Shown here: positions 35,012-42,668 of the stretch, piece after piece
Position numbering within the stretch: position 1 is the stretch's first letter
Layout of the letters: each line of letters begins with the position of its first letter
Assembly: GCA_964242335.1 (NCBI GenBank)
Contig: CAXTAY010000015.1
Location: forward strand, 1 to 64,000
Direction of reading: 5' to 3'
Source of the DNA: Lichenicoccus sp964242335
Lineage (GTDB): Bacteria > Pseudomonadota > Alphaproteobacteria > Acetobacterales > Acetobacteraceae
DNA: 64,000 nt
The notes under the pieces: model-generated
What the model saw: the letters and a program-made list of their open reading frames with translations, nothing else
What the model was told of the DNA's origin: nothing
The model's database searches: none
Made by a program: the position numbers and the translations under genes

Positions 35012-35886
35012 TCCTGCCGCCGCCGCAGCCGGACGCGCCTCCCACCCTGGGCATCCTCGCCGGCGGCGGTCCGCTGCCGGCCCAGGTCGCGCGTGCGGCA
35101 CGGTGCTGCGGCCGGGAGGTGTTCGTCGTCGCCTTCCAGGACTTCGCCGACGCGCAAGCGCTGGCCGGGTTCCCGCACCAGGTGATCCGGCTCGCCGCCG
35201 CCGGGCAGATCCTCGAGGCGCTGCGCCGGCATCGCTGCCGTGAGCTGGTGCTGATCGGGCCGGTGCGCCGGCCGTCGCTGCGCGACCTGCGGCCCGACGC
35301 GGAGGGTGCCCGCATCCTCGGCCGCATCGGGCGCGCGCTGTTCGGCGGCGATGACGGGCTGCTGGGCGCGCTGGTCCGGGTGCTGGACGAGGAAGGCTTC
35401 GTGGTGCGTGGCGCGCACGAGTTCCTCGCCGGGGCGGTGGCCGCGGCAGGCGCGATCGGCGTGGTCGAGCCCGACGCGCAGGCGATCTCCGACATCGCGC
35501 GCGGCATCGCGGTGGTGCGCGCACTCGGCGCCCTGGATATCGGCCAGGGCTGCGTGGTGCAGGACGGGCTGGTGCTGGCGGTGGAGGCGCTGGAAGGCAC
35601 CGACCGCATGCTGGAGCGCGCGGCCTCGCTGCGCCAGCCCGGGCCGGGCGGCGTGCTGGTCAAGCTGGTGAAGCCCGGGCAGGAGCGTCGCGCCGACCTG
35701 CCGACGATCGGGCCGCGCACCCTCGAGGGCGCCGCGGCCGCCGGGCTGCGCGGCGTCGCGGTCGAAGCCGGCGGCACCCTGCTCACCGATGTCGCGGCCT
35801 GCATCGCAACCGCGGACCGGTCTGGCCTGTTCCTGTTCGGAGTCGAGCCTGAAGGCGGCTCAGCATCCCACGGAGAAACGCGATGA
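35008..35886 (+). CDS. lpxI: UDP-2,3-diacylglucosamine pyrophosphatase LpxI, probable CTG start
   Basis: 292 residues as called. LpxI replaces LpxH in alphaproteobacteria and releases UMP to give lipid X. The start of the conserved domain is LGILAGGGPLPAQVARAA; later motifs are ELVLIGPVRRPSLRDLRPD and a C-terminal LFLFGVE. The frame has no ATG, GTG or TTG between its last upstream candidate about 315 bp earlier (inside lpxA) and the conserved domain. The CTG at 35008 overlaps the lpxA stop as CTGA, parallel to the ATGA/GTGA couplings elsewhere here, so it is taken as the start; CTG 35014 is the alternative. lpxB does not follow. Confidence 0.85.
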   Translation: MILPPPQPDAPPTLGILAGGGPLPAQVARAARCCGREVFVVAFQDFADAQALAGFPHQVIRLAAAGQILEALRRHRCRELVLIGPVRRPSLRDLRPDAEGARILGRIGRALFGGDDGLLGALVRVLDEEGFVVRGAHEFLAGAVAAAGAIGVVEPDAQAISDIARGIAVVRALGALDIGQGCVVQDGLVLAVEALEGTDRMLERAASLRQPGPGGVLVKLVKPGQERRADLPTIGPRTLEGAAAAGLRGVAVEAGGTLLTDVAACIATADRSGLFLFGVEPEGGSASHGETR

Positions 35887-36299
35887 GCGCCAGCTATCTG
35901 CACACCATGGTCCGGGTCAAAAACCTCGACCGGAGCCTCGCCTTCTACGAGCTGCTCGGCCTGCGCGAGCTGCGCCGCAGGGAGGTTCCGGCCGGCGAAT
36001 ACACCCTGGCGTTCGTCGGCTACGACGACAACGCGCACGGCCAGGCGGAGATCGAGCTCACCTACAACTGGGGCCAGGACGACGGCTACGAGGTCGGCAC
36101 CGGGTTCGGGCATTTCGCCGTCGGCGTGCCGGACGTGGCCGCCGCCGTCGAGCAGGTGCGTGCGGGCGGCGGCACGGTGACGCGAGAGGCCGGGCCGGTG
36201 AAGTTCGGCACCACCGTGATCGCCTTCGTCCAGGATCCGGACGGCTACAAGATCGAGCTGATCGAGCGCGAGGGGATGGCGCCGGCGGCATCCTCCTGA
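35883..36299 (+). CDS. gloA: Glyoxalase I (lactoylglutathione lyase)
   Basis: 138 residues with two beta-alpha-beta-beta-beta repeats. Metal-ligand segments are MVRVKNLDRSLAFYE, EIELTYNW, FGHFAVGVPDV and the C-terminal QDPDGYKIELIE. It isomerises the glutathione hemithioacetal of methylglyoxal. It overlaps lpxI as ATGA and so is expressed with the lipid A genes, in the slot where lpxB often sits. Confidence 0.93.
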   Translation: MSASYLHTMVRVKNLDRSLAFYELLGLRELRRREVPAGEYTLAFVGYDDNAHGQAEIELTYNWGQDDGYEVGTGFGHFAVGVPDVAAAVEQVRAGGGTVTREAGPVKFGTTVIAFVQDPDGYKIELIEREGMAPAASS

Positions 36300-36326
36300 G
36301 CGTGCCGGCCTCCCACCCGGTGCTGC

Positions 36327-37115
36327 TCAGCCGAGCAGTCGCCTGAGCGGGCGGCCGGTCAGCCGCGATAGCGCCCGCAGCGGCGCCGTCGCGCGCCAGC
36401 AGCCGGAGCGCCGCAGCGCCTGCACCTCGGCACGCAGCCGGCCGCACTCGTCGGCCAGTGCCTCGGCCGAGGGCCCGGCCTCCCGCAGGACCCGGTGCTG
36501 GCGCAGGGCGACGTCGCAGAACATGCGCGTCTGCAGGGCGAAGTAGCGCGCGCCCCACTGGTGCTCGATCATGAACGCGTTGGTCGCGTTGACGACGCCG
36601 TAGGGGATGGCGTCGCCGAGGGCCGCGACCATCAGGTAGTCGTTGACGATGATCCAGCCGCCGTCGCGCAGCTTCGGGCGTGCCGCGGCGAGGTCGCGGC
36701 GCACCGCCTCCTCGCGGTGGTCGGCGTCGATATAGATCACGTCGACGCTGCCGTCCTGCAGCTCCTCGAGGCGCTCGTGGCTGTCGCCGGCGAGGACGCG
36801 CAGCCTGCCCGCGCCCACCTCGGCCGCGAAGCGCTGGCGATACGCCTCGCCGTGGCTGCGGCCGCCGAACAGCAGCCCGGTCGGCTGGCCCCACAGCTCG
36901 GGCAGCTCGTGCAGGTCGAACCGGTCGATGGCCAGGAACGAGGCGGGTTCGCAGACCGAGAGGATCGCCTGGGAGAAATCGCCGAGCCCGACGCCGACCT
37001 CGACGAACACCGCACCCCGGGGCAGCAGCGGCAGCATCGACATCCGGTCGGACAGCAGCGTCGCGTGATCGAGCAGGTGCTGCGGGATGCGCGGCGCCTC
37101 GGGCGGCAGGATCAT
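36327..37115 (-). CDS. Class I SAM-dependent methyltransferase (Methyltransf_24-like)
   Basis: 262 residues. SAM-binding motif I is FVEVGVGLGDFSQAIL and motif III is DVIYIDADHREEAVRRDL, followed by GGWIIVNDYL. The C-terminal 60 residues are Arg/Leu-rich helices with a coiled-coil-like LADECGRLRAEVQALRR. The family includes glycan and macrolide methyltransferases; the substrate is unknown. Lies 27 bp downstream of the HisKA-like gene on the same strand. Confidence 0.82.
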   Translation of the reverse strand: MILPPEAPRIPQHLLDHATLLSDRMSMLPLLPRGAVFVEVGVGLGDFSQAILSVCEPASFLAIDRFDLHELPELWGQPTGLLFGGRSHGEAYRQRFAAEVGAGRLRVLAGDSHERLEELQDGSVDVIYIDADHREEAVRRDLAAARPKLRDGGWIIVNDYLMVAALGDAIPYGVVNATNAFMIEHQWGARYFALQTRMFCDVALRQHRVLREAGPSAEALADECGRLRAEVQALRRSGCWRATAPLRALSRLTGRPLRRLLG

Positions 37116-37142
37116 GGTCGGAGGTGCCGGCGGCGCGTCAGC

Positions 37143-37406
37143 TCAGGCCTTCTTCGCCAGCGCCTTCTCGGCGCGCTCGATGGTGAGGATCATGGTCTCC
37201 GCGGTGCGCTTTGCCAGCGGGTCCTGGCTGGTCAGCAGCCGGTCGGCCAGCAGCAGGGCAGGCGACAGGATGCCGCGCAGGTCGTGCCGCAGCCGCGACA
37301 GTGCCTGCTCGTGCTCGCGCAGCTTCTCGCCGAGCTGGGCTTCCGCCTGCTCGGCGCGTTGCGTCAGCGTATCGACCAGGACCTGGTCCTCGGCGGTTCG
37401 AGTCAT
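37143..37406 (-). CDS. Small helical protein resembling a lone HisKA dimerisation domain
   Basis: 87 residues, nearly all helical. An N-terminal heptad-like stretch (TLTQRAEQAEAQLGEKLREH) is followed by LRHDLRGILSPALLLADRL and TAETMILTIERAEKAL. The HDLR segment with His41 resembles the H-box of histidine-kinase DHp domains, and the two-helix layout fits, but no ATPase domain is encoded. It may be a phosphotransfer or kinase-docking protein; this is inference. The ATG at 37406 has GGGAG upstream; a TTG at 37412 is also in frame. Confidence 0.65.
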   Translation of the reverse strand: MTRTAEDQVLVDTLTQRAEQAEAQLGEKLREHEQALSRLRHDLRGILSPALLLADRLLTSQDPLAKRTAETMILTIERAEKALAKKA

Positions 37407-37471
37407 GCGCAAGGCTCCCTGTTCCGACTGCCGGTTTAGGCCAACCCGACCGGCGGCGCCATGTTGCCGAG

Positions 37472-37501
37472 TTGACGCGACCGGCCGCGCACGACTATAA
37501 G
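37472..37501 (+). promoter_or_regulatory. Probable sigma-70-type promoter for rpmH-rnpA
   Basis: TTGACG (37472-37477) and TATAAG (37496-37501) are separated by 18 bp, about 90 bp before the rpmH start and divergent from the HisKA-like gene. It is the best-formed promoter in the window. Confidence 0.6.
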
Positions 37502-37593
37502 CCGCGGCTCTTTAGAACGGATCGCCGCGACCCCCGGCGCCGCTCCGGATCTCGCCGGTCAGGCCGGATCCCGTCCACTAGGAGAGTGTCGTC

Positions 37594-37728
37594 GTGAAGC
37601 GCACCTATCAACCGTCCAAGCTGGTTCGCAAGCGCCGCCATGGTTTCCGCGCCCGCATGGAAACCGTCGGCGGCCGACGCGTGCTCGCCAATCGCCGCGC
37701 CAAGGGCCGCAAGCGCCTTTCCGCCTGA
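37594..37728 (+). CDS. rpmH: Ribosomal protein bL34
   Basis: 44 residues: it begins MKRTYQPSKLVRKRRHGF, and GRRVLANRRAKGRKRLSA ends it, matching L34 along its whole length. The start is GTG with AGGAGAG upstream. It is followed by rnpA, the near-universal order. Confidence 0.97.
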   Translation: MKRTYQPSKLVRKRRHGFRARMETVGGRRVLANRRAKGRKRLSA

Positions 37729-37773
37729 TGATCTGCCGGTCGCCCGGGCGGCCGGCGCTTTGGAAGTGAGACG

Positions 37774-38139
37774 ATGGCATCGCCCGCGATCCGGCTGAAG
37801 CGCCGGGCGGAGTTCCTGCGCGTCGCCGCCCGGGGCCGCAAGGCGGCGATGCCGGGTCTCGTGCTGCAGGCGCTGAGCCGCGGCGACGCGGCGCCGGCCC
37901 GGCTCGGCTTCACCGTCACCAAGAAGATCGGCAACGCGGTGGTGCGCAACCGGACCCGGCGTCGGCTGCGCGAGGCGGCACGTCTGTGGCTGCGCGAGCA
38001 GGCACTTAGCGGCGCGGCGCCGTGCGGGGTGGACCTGGTGCTGATCGGGCGCGAGGGCACGCGTGGCCGCGACTTCAGGGTCCTGATCGACGACCTCGCG
38101 CGCGCGATCCGCAAGACCGCACCGGACGGTGGCCGTTGA
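37774..38139 (+). CDS. rnpA: Ribonuclease P protein component
   Basis: 121 residues. The basic RNA-binding protein of RNase P assists 5' maturation of tRNA. Family features are LKRRAEFLRVAARGRK near the N-terminus, LGFTVTKKIGNAVVRNRTRRRL (cut: GNAVVRNRTRRR is the RNR motif) and VLIGREGTRGRDF. It is coupled to yidD by a TGATG overlap. Confidence 0.95.
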   Translation: MASPAIRLKRRAEFLRVAARGRKAAMPGLVLQALSRGDAAPARLGFTVTKKIGNAVVRNRTRRRLREAARLWLREQALSGAAPCGVDLVLIGREGTRGRDFRVLIDDLARAIRKTAPDGGR

Positions 38140-38396
38140 TGCCGGGCGTGCCGGCCCGCGTGGCGGGATCGGCGGTGCGGCTGTACCAGCTCACCCTGCG
38201 GCCGGTGCTCGGCCCGAACTGCCGCTTTGTGCCGTCCTGCAGCGACTATGCCCTGGAGGCGCTGGCGAGGCACGGTGCGGCACGTGGCGCCTGGCTCGCC
38301 GCCGGGCGCGTGCTGCGCTGCAATCCGTGGTGCGCCGGCGGCCATGACCCGGTGCCTCATCCCTCAGACAACTTCGAGAGTCCGGCCGCGCCCTGA
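38139..38396 (+). CDS. yidD: Membrane protein insertion efficiency factor YidD
   Basis: 85 residues. The family pattern is YQLTLRPVLGPNCRFVPSCS followed by DYALEALARHG and LRCNPWCAGGHDPVP, with the three conserved cysteines. YidD assists YidC-dependent insertion at the inner membrane. It overlaps both rnpA and yidC as TGATG. Confidence 0.95.
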   Translation: MPGVPARVAGSAVRLYQLTLRPVLGPNCRFVPSCSDYALEALARHGAARGAWLAAGRVLRCNPWCAGGHDPVPHPSDNFESPAAP

Positions 38397-40177
38397 TGGA
38401 TAATAATCGCCTCATCCTCGCGGTCGTGCTCTCGGTCGCGATCCTGCTCGGCTTCGAGCTGCTGATGCCCAAGCAGAACCGTCCGGCGCTGCATCAGCAG
38501 GCGGCGCAGAGCACCCAGTCGACGCCGCCCGGCGAGGCGCCACGGCCGATCACCGATCCGGCCACGGCGGGCACCCAGCCGGTGGCGGTGCCCTCGCCGC
38601 AGGACGGGCTCAGGAGCGGCGTCCGCCTGCCGATCGAGGCGCCGCGGGTAAAGGGCAGCATCGACCTGACCGGTGCCAAGCTCGACGACCTGGTGCTGCG
38701 CGACTACCGCGAGACCGTACAGGGCAACTCGCCGCAGGTGAGGGTGCTGGAGCCGGGGTCGGATCCGCAGCCCAACCTGGTGCAGCTCGGCTGGAGTGCC
38801 GCACCCGACAGCCAGGTCCGGCTGCCGGACGGACGGACGCGCTGGACTGCCGACAAGCCCGCCCTGTCCACCGGCACGCCGCTCACCCTGTCGTGGGACA
38901 ACGGCGCCGGACTGATCTTCCAGCTGGTGTTCTCGGTCGATCGCGACTTCATGTTCAGCGTCGAGCAGCGCGTGCGCAACGTGGGCCCCCAGCCGGTGTC
39001 GCTGTATCCCTGGTCGCGCGTCAGCCGTGCCTACACGCCCGCGGTGACCGGCGGCTACCTGGTGCACGAAGGCCCGATCGCGGTGATCGGCGGCCGCCTG
39101 CAGGAGATGTCGTACAAGTCCGTGCAGAGCGACTCCGCCGCCAACGGCGGTGTCGGCTGGAGTGCGACCCAGCCTGCCGGCACCCAGGCGGCGTGGGCCG
39201 GCATCACCGACAAGTACTGGCTGACCGCGATCCTCCCGGCCGCCGGCGTCGCCGAGACCGGCAGCTACCGCTACGTGCCGAATGCCGGGGCCGGCACCTA
39301 CCAGATCGACTTCATCGCCCAGGCGCCGGTCGTGGTCGCACCCGGTGCCACCGCATCGAGCGTCAGCCACGTCTTCGCCGGCGCCAAGGAGGTGCACCTG
39401 CTGGAGCGCTACGAGGCCGGGCTGCACGCCACCGACTTCTGGAAGGCGGTGGATTTCGGCTGGTTCGCGTTCCTGACCAAGCCGATCTTCACCGTGCTCG
39501 ACTGGCTCAACACGGTGCTGGGCAATTTCGGCCTCGCCCTGCTCGCCTTCACCCTGATCGTCAAGACCCTGTTCTTCCCGCTGGCGACCAAGTCGTTCCG
39601 CTCGATGAGCAAGATGAAGCTGCTGTCGCCGAAGATGACGGCGGTACGGGAGCGTCACAAGGACGACCCGATGAAGATGAACCAGGAGATGATGGCGCTC
39701 TACAAGAGCGAGGGCGTCAACCCGGCCAGCGGCTGCCTGCCGATGCTGGTGCAGATCCCGGTGTTCTGGTGCCTCTACAAGGACCTCTACGTCACCATCG
39801 AGATGCGCCACGCGCCGTTCTTCGGCTGGATCCGCGACCTCTCCGCCCCGGATCCCACCAACCTGTTCAACGGCTTCGGCCTGATCCCGTTCGACCCGAC
39901 GGGGCTCAGCCCGATCCTGCACCTGGGCGTGTGGCCGATCATCCTGGGCATCACCATGTTCGCGCAGCAGCGCATGAACCCGCCGCCGCCGGACCCGACC
40001 CAGGCCAGGCTGTTCCAGATCATGCCGCTGATCTTCACCTTCGTCCTCGCCCGCCAGCCTGCCGGACTGGTGATCTATTACTGCTGGAACAACACGCTGA
40101 CGGTGGCGCAGCAATGGCTGATCATGCGCAGCACCCGGCTCGGGGGCGGACGGGCGGTGCGTCCGGCGCGCAGCTGA
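38396..40177 (+). CDS. yidC: Membrane protein insertase YidC
   Basis: 593 residues. The first membrane helix is NRLILAVVLSVAILLGFELL; the periplasmic beta-super-sandwich domain runs to about 365. The conserved five-helix insertase core follows, with LALLAFTLIVKTLFFPLATK, the cytoplasmic helical hairpin (SPKMTAVRERHKDDPMKMNQ) and PMLVQIPVFWCLYK. YidC inserts membrane proteins alone or with Sec. The C-terminus is basic. Its stop overlaps the proposed engB start. Confidence 0.96.
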   Translation: MDNNRLILAVVLSVAILLGFELLMPKQNRPALHQQAAQSTQSTPPGEAPRPITDPATAGTQPVAVPSPQDGLRSGVRLPIEAPRVKGSIDLTGAKLDDLVLRDYRETVQGNSPQVRVLEPGSDPQPNLVQLGWSAAPDSQVRLPDGRTRWTADKPALSTGTPLTLSWDNGAGLIFQLVFSVDRDFMFSVEQRVRNVGPQPVSLYPWSRVSRAYTPAVTGGYLVHEGPIAVIGGRLQEMSYKSVQSDSAANGGVGWSATQPAGTQAAWAGITDKYWLTAILPAAGVAETGSYRYVPNAGAGTYQIDFIAQAPVVVAPGATASSVSHVFAGAKEVHLLERYEAGLHATDFWKAVDFGWFAFLTKPIFTVLDWLNTVLGNFGLALLAFTLIVKTLFFPLATKSFRSMSKMKLLSPKMTAVRERHKDDPMKMNQEMMALYKSEGVNPASGCLPMLVQIPVFWCLYKDLYVTIEMRHAPFFGWIRDLSAPDPTNLFNGFGLIPFDPTGLSPILHLGVWPIILGITMFAQQRMNPPPPDPTQARLFQIMPLIFTFVLARQPAGLVIYYCWNNTLTVAQQWLIMRSTRLGGGRAVRPARS

Positions 40178-40860
40178 GCGAGAGCTTCGAGGGCCGGCCG
40201 CGCAGCGAGCAGGAGCAGGCCGACGCGATCGAGACCGGCCGGCTGCTGTTCGCCGCCGACTGCCAGTTCTTCTACGCCGCCCAGCGCCTCGACCAGCTGC
40301 CGCAGCCGGACCGCCCGGAGATCGCCTTCGCCGGCCGCTCCAACGTCGGCAAGTCCACCCTGATCAACGCTCTGACCGGCAGGCGTGCGCTGGCGCGTGC
40401 CTCGTCGCAGCCGGGCCGCACCAAGCAGCTCAACTTCTTCACCCTCGGCGACCGTCTCATCCTGGTGGACATGCCGGGCTACGGCTACGCCCAGGCGGCG
40501 CGCGCGGTGAAGGAGGACTGGCAGGGGCTGATGTTCGACTTCCTGCGCGGCCGCCCGACGCTGCGCCGCGTGGTGCTGCTGCTCGATGCGCGGATCGAGC
40601 TCAAGCCCAGCGACCTCGAGGTGATGAAGCTGCTCGACCGCGCCGCGGTGATCTTCCAGCTGGTGCTGACCAAGACCGACGCGGTCAAGCCGGGCGCGCT
40701 CGCGGCCAAGATGGCGGCGGTCGAGGCGTTGGTGCGCACCCACCCGGCCGCGCACCCGGAGACGATCGCGACCAGCAGCGAGACCGGTGCGGGCATCGCC
40801 GAGCTGCGGGCCGCGCTGGCGGAACTGGCGCTGCCGGCGCAGGCTCCGTTCGCACCATGA
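40174..40860 (+). CDS. engB: Ribosome biogenesis GTPase EngB/YsxC, possible CTG start
   Basis: 228 residues as called. G1 is AGRSNVGKSTLINALTG, G2 lies in SSQPGRTKQLNFF, G3 is VDMPGYGYA and G4 is LTKTDAVKPG. It is a large-subunit assembly GTPase. No ATG, GTG or TTG lies between the yidC stop and the conserved region; CTG 40174 overlaps the yidC TGA as CTGA. The alternative is ATG 40114, within yidC, which adds 20 residues (MADHAQHPARGR...) unlike the family. The start is therefore uncertain, the product is not. Confidence 0.9.
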   Translation: MSESFEGRPRSEQEQADAIETGRLLFAADCQFFYAAQRLDQLPQPDRPEIAFAGRSNVGKSTLINALTGRRALARASSQPGRTKQLNFFTLGDRLILVDMPGYGYAQAARAVKEDWQGLMFDFLRGRPTLRRVVLLLDARIELKPSDLEVMKLLDRAAVIFQLVLTKTDAVKPGALAAKMAAVEALVRTHPAAHPETIATSSETGAGIAELRAALAELALPAQAPFAP

Positions 40861-40873
40861 CGGGAGCCGGATC

Positions 40874-41779
40874 ATGAGCCTGAGCGAGGAGGCCCTGAAG
40901 GCGGCGCGCGAGCAGGCGGCGACGCTGGCGCGCGCGCTGCCCTACCTGCGCCGCTATGCCGGCGACACCATCGTGGTGAAGTACGGCGGCCACGCGATGG
41001 GCGACGCGACGCTGTCGGAGGCGTTCGGCCACGACATCGCGCTGCTCAAGACGGTCGGGGTCAACCCGGTGGTGGTGCATGGCGGCGGTCCTCAGATCAA
41101 CGCCATGCTGGAGCGCCTCGCGATCAAGTCCAGCTTCGTCGAGGGACTGCGCGTCACCGACGCGGCGATGGTCGAGATCATCGAGATGGTCCTCTCCGGT
41201 TCGGTGAACAAGCACGTGGCCGAGCTGATCAACCGCGCCGGCGCGCTCGCGGTCGGCATCTCCGGCAAGGATGGCGGGCTGATCCGGGCGAGCAAGCTGC
41301 AGCGCACGATGCGCGACCCGAACAGCCATATCGAGCGCGCGCTGGATCTCGGCTTCGTCGGCCAGCCCGACCGCATCGACACCAGGCTGCTCTACGCGCT
41401 GTCCGGCTCGGGGCTGATCCCGGTGATCGCGCCGGTGGGCGTCGGCGCCGAGGGCGAGACCTTCAACATCAACGCTGACACCGCCGCCGGCGCCATCGCC
41501 GGCGCGCTCGGCGCCACCCGGCTGCTGATGCTGACCGACGTGCCAGGGGTGCTCGACGAGAACAAGCGGCTGATCGAGGAGCTCAGCGCCGAGCAGGCGC
41601 GCGCCGGTATCGCCAGCGGCATGATCCATGGCGGCATGATCCCGAAGGTGGAGACCTGCATCGCCGCGGTGCGCGGCGGCGCCAAGGCGGCGGTGATCCT
41701 GGACGGCCGGGTGCCGCATGCCTGCCTGCTGGAGCTGTTCACCGCGGCAGGTCCGGGCACGCTGATCCGCGGCGACTGA
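40874..41779 (+). CDS. argB: Acetylglutamate kinase
   Basis: 301 residues. It phosphorylates N-acetylglutamate in arginine synthesis. Motifs are IVVKYGGHAMGD, NPVVVHGGGPQINAML, GLRVTDAAMVEIIEMVL, INADTAAGAIAGALGA and SGMIHGGMIPKVE. ATG 40874 with GGGAG upstream gives the normal N-terminus; an earlier in-frame start at 40787 lies inside engB. It has the N-terminal helix common in arginine-inhibited hexameric enzymes. Confidence 0.96.
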   Translation: MSLSEEALKAAREQAATLARALPYLRRYAGDTIVVKYGGHAMGDATLSEAFGHDIALLKTVGVNPVVVHGGGPQINAMLERLAIKSSFVEGLRVTDAAMVEIIEMVLSGSVNKHVAELINRAGALAVGISGKDGGLIRASKLQRTMRDPNSHIERALDLGFVGQPDRIDTRLLYALSGSGLIPVIAPVGVGAEGETFNINADTAAGAIAGALGATRLLMLTDVPGVLDENKRLIEELSAEQARAGIASGMIHGGMIPKVETCIAAVRGGAKAAVILDGRVPHACLLELFTAAGPGTLIRGD

Positions 41780-41858
41780 TCGCCGGGCGGGTTTCGCACC
41801 ATGCGCCCGCTGTGCCGCCCCTTCGCGCCTGGTGCGGCCTCGTCCTATAAGGGCGCGC

Positions 41859-42668
41859 ATGCAGGTCGACTTCACCAAGATGCAGGGCGCGGGCAACGAT
41901 TTCGTCGTGCTGGACGAGCGCGCGCGCCCGCTCGCGCTGACCGCACGGCAGATGGCGAGCCTCGCCGACCGCAGGACCGGCATCGGCTGCGACCAGCTGA
42001 TCGTGCTGCAGCCGGCACGGGAGCCCGGCACCGACGCCTTCGTGCGGTTCTTCAACAGCGACGGCACGGAATCCGGCGCCTGCGGCAACGGCACGCGATG
42101 CGCCGCCGCCCTGATCGCGGCCGAGACCGGTCGCAGCGAGATCCGGCTCGTCGGCCTCGCCGGGCCTCTGCCGGCCGAGATCCTGCCTGAGCGACAGGTG
42201 CGGGTCGATATGGGGCCGGCCCGGCTCGGCTGGCGCGACGTGCCGCTGTCGGAGGCGCGCGACACGCTGACGCTGGAACTGCCGGGCGCTCCCGCCGCCT
42301 GCTCGATCGGCAACCCGCACGCGACGCTGTTCGTGGACGATCTCGACGGCATCGATGCCGCCCGCGCCGGCGCGTCGCTGTCGCGGCACGCGCTGTTCGC
42401 CGAGGGCTGCAATGTCGGCTTCGCCCAGGTGCGCGCGCGCGCGGACATCCGGCTGGTGGTGTGGGAGCGCGGCAGCGGCCTGACCCTCGCCTGCGGCTCC
42501 GGTGCCTGTGCCGCGCTGGTCAACGCGCATCGCCGCGGGCTGACCGGGCGGGACGCCGCGGTCGAGATGCCGGGCGGCCGGCTGCAGGTGAGCTGGCGCG
42601 AGGACGGGCATGTGCTGCTGACCGGTGCCACCGCCACCGTGTTCACCGGGCGGATCAGCCTGTCGTGA
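41859..42668 (+). CDS. dapF: Diaminopimelate epimerase
   Basis: 269 residues. It interconverts LL- and meso-diaminopimelate. The two catalytic cysteines are in ESGACGNGTRCAA and TLACGSGACAAL; the N-terminus KMQGAGNDFVVLDE is the family start. ATG 41859 is chosen over an in-frame start 27 bp earlier. TATAAG at 41846-41851 is only about 8 bp before the ATG and, if it is a -10 box, the transcript would be almost leaderless. The stop overlaps mtaB as GTGA. Confidence 0.95.
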   Translation: MQVDFTKMQGAGNDFVVLDERARPLALTARQMASLADRRTGIGCDQLIVLQPAREPGTDAFVRFFNSDGTESGACGNGTRCAAALIAAETGRSEIRLVGLAGPLPAEILPERQVRVDMGPARLGWRDVPLSEARDTLTLELPGAPAACSIGNPHATLFVDDLDGIDAARAGASLSRHALFAEGCNVGFAQVRARADIRLVVWERGSGLTLACGSGACAALVNAHRRGLTGRDAAVEMPGGRLQVSWREDGHVLLTGATATVFTGRISLS

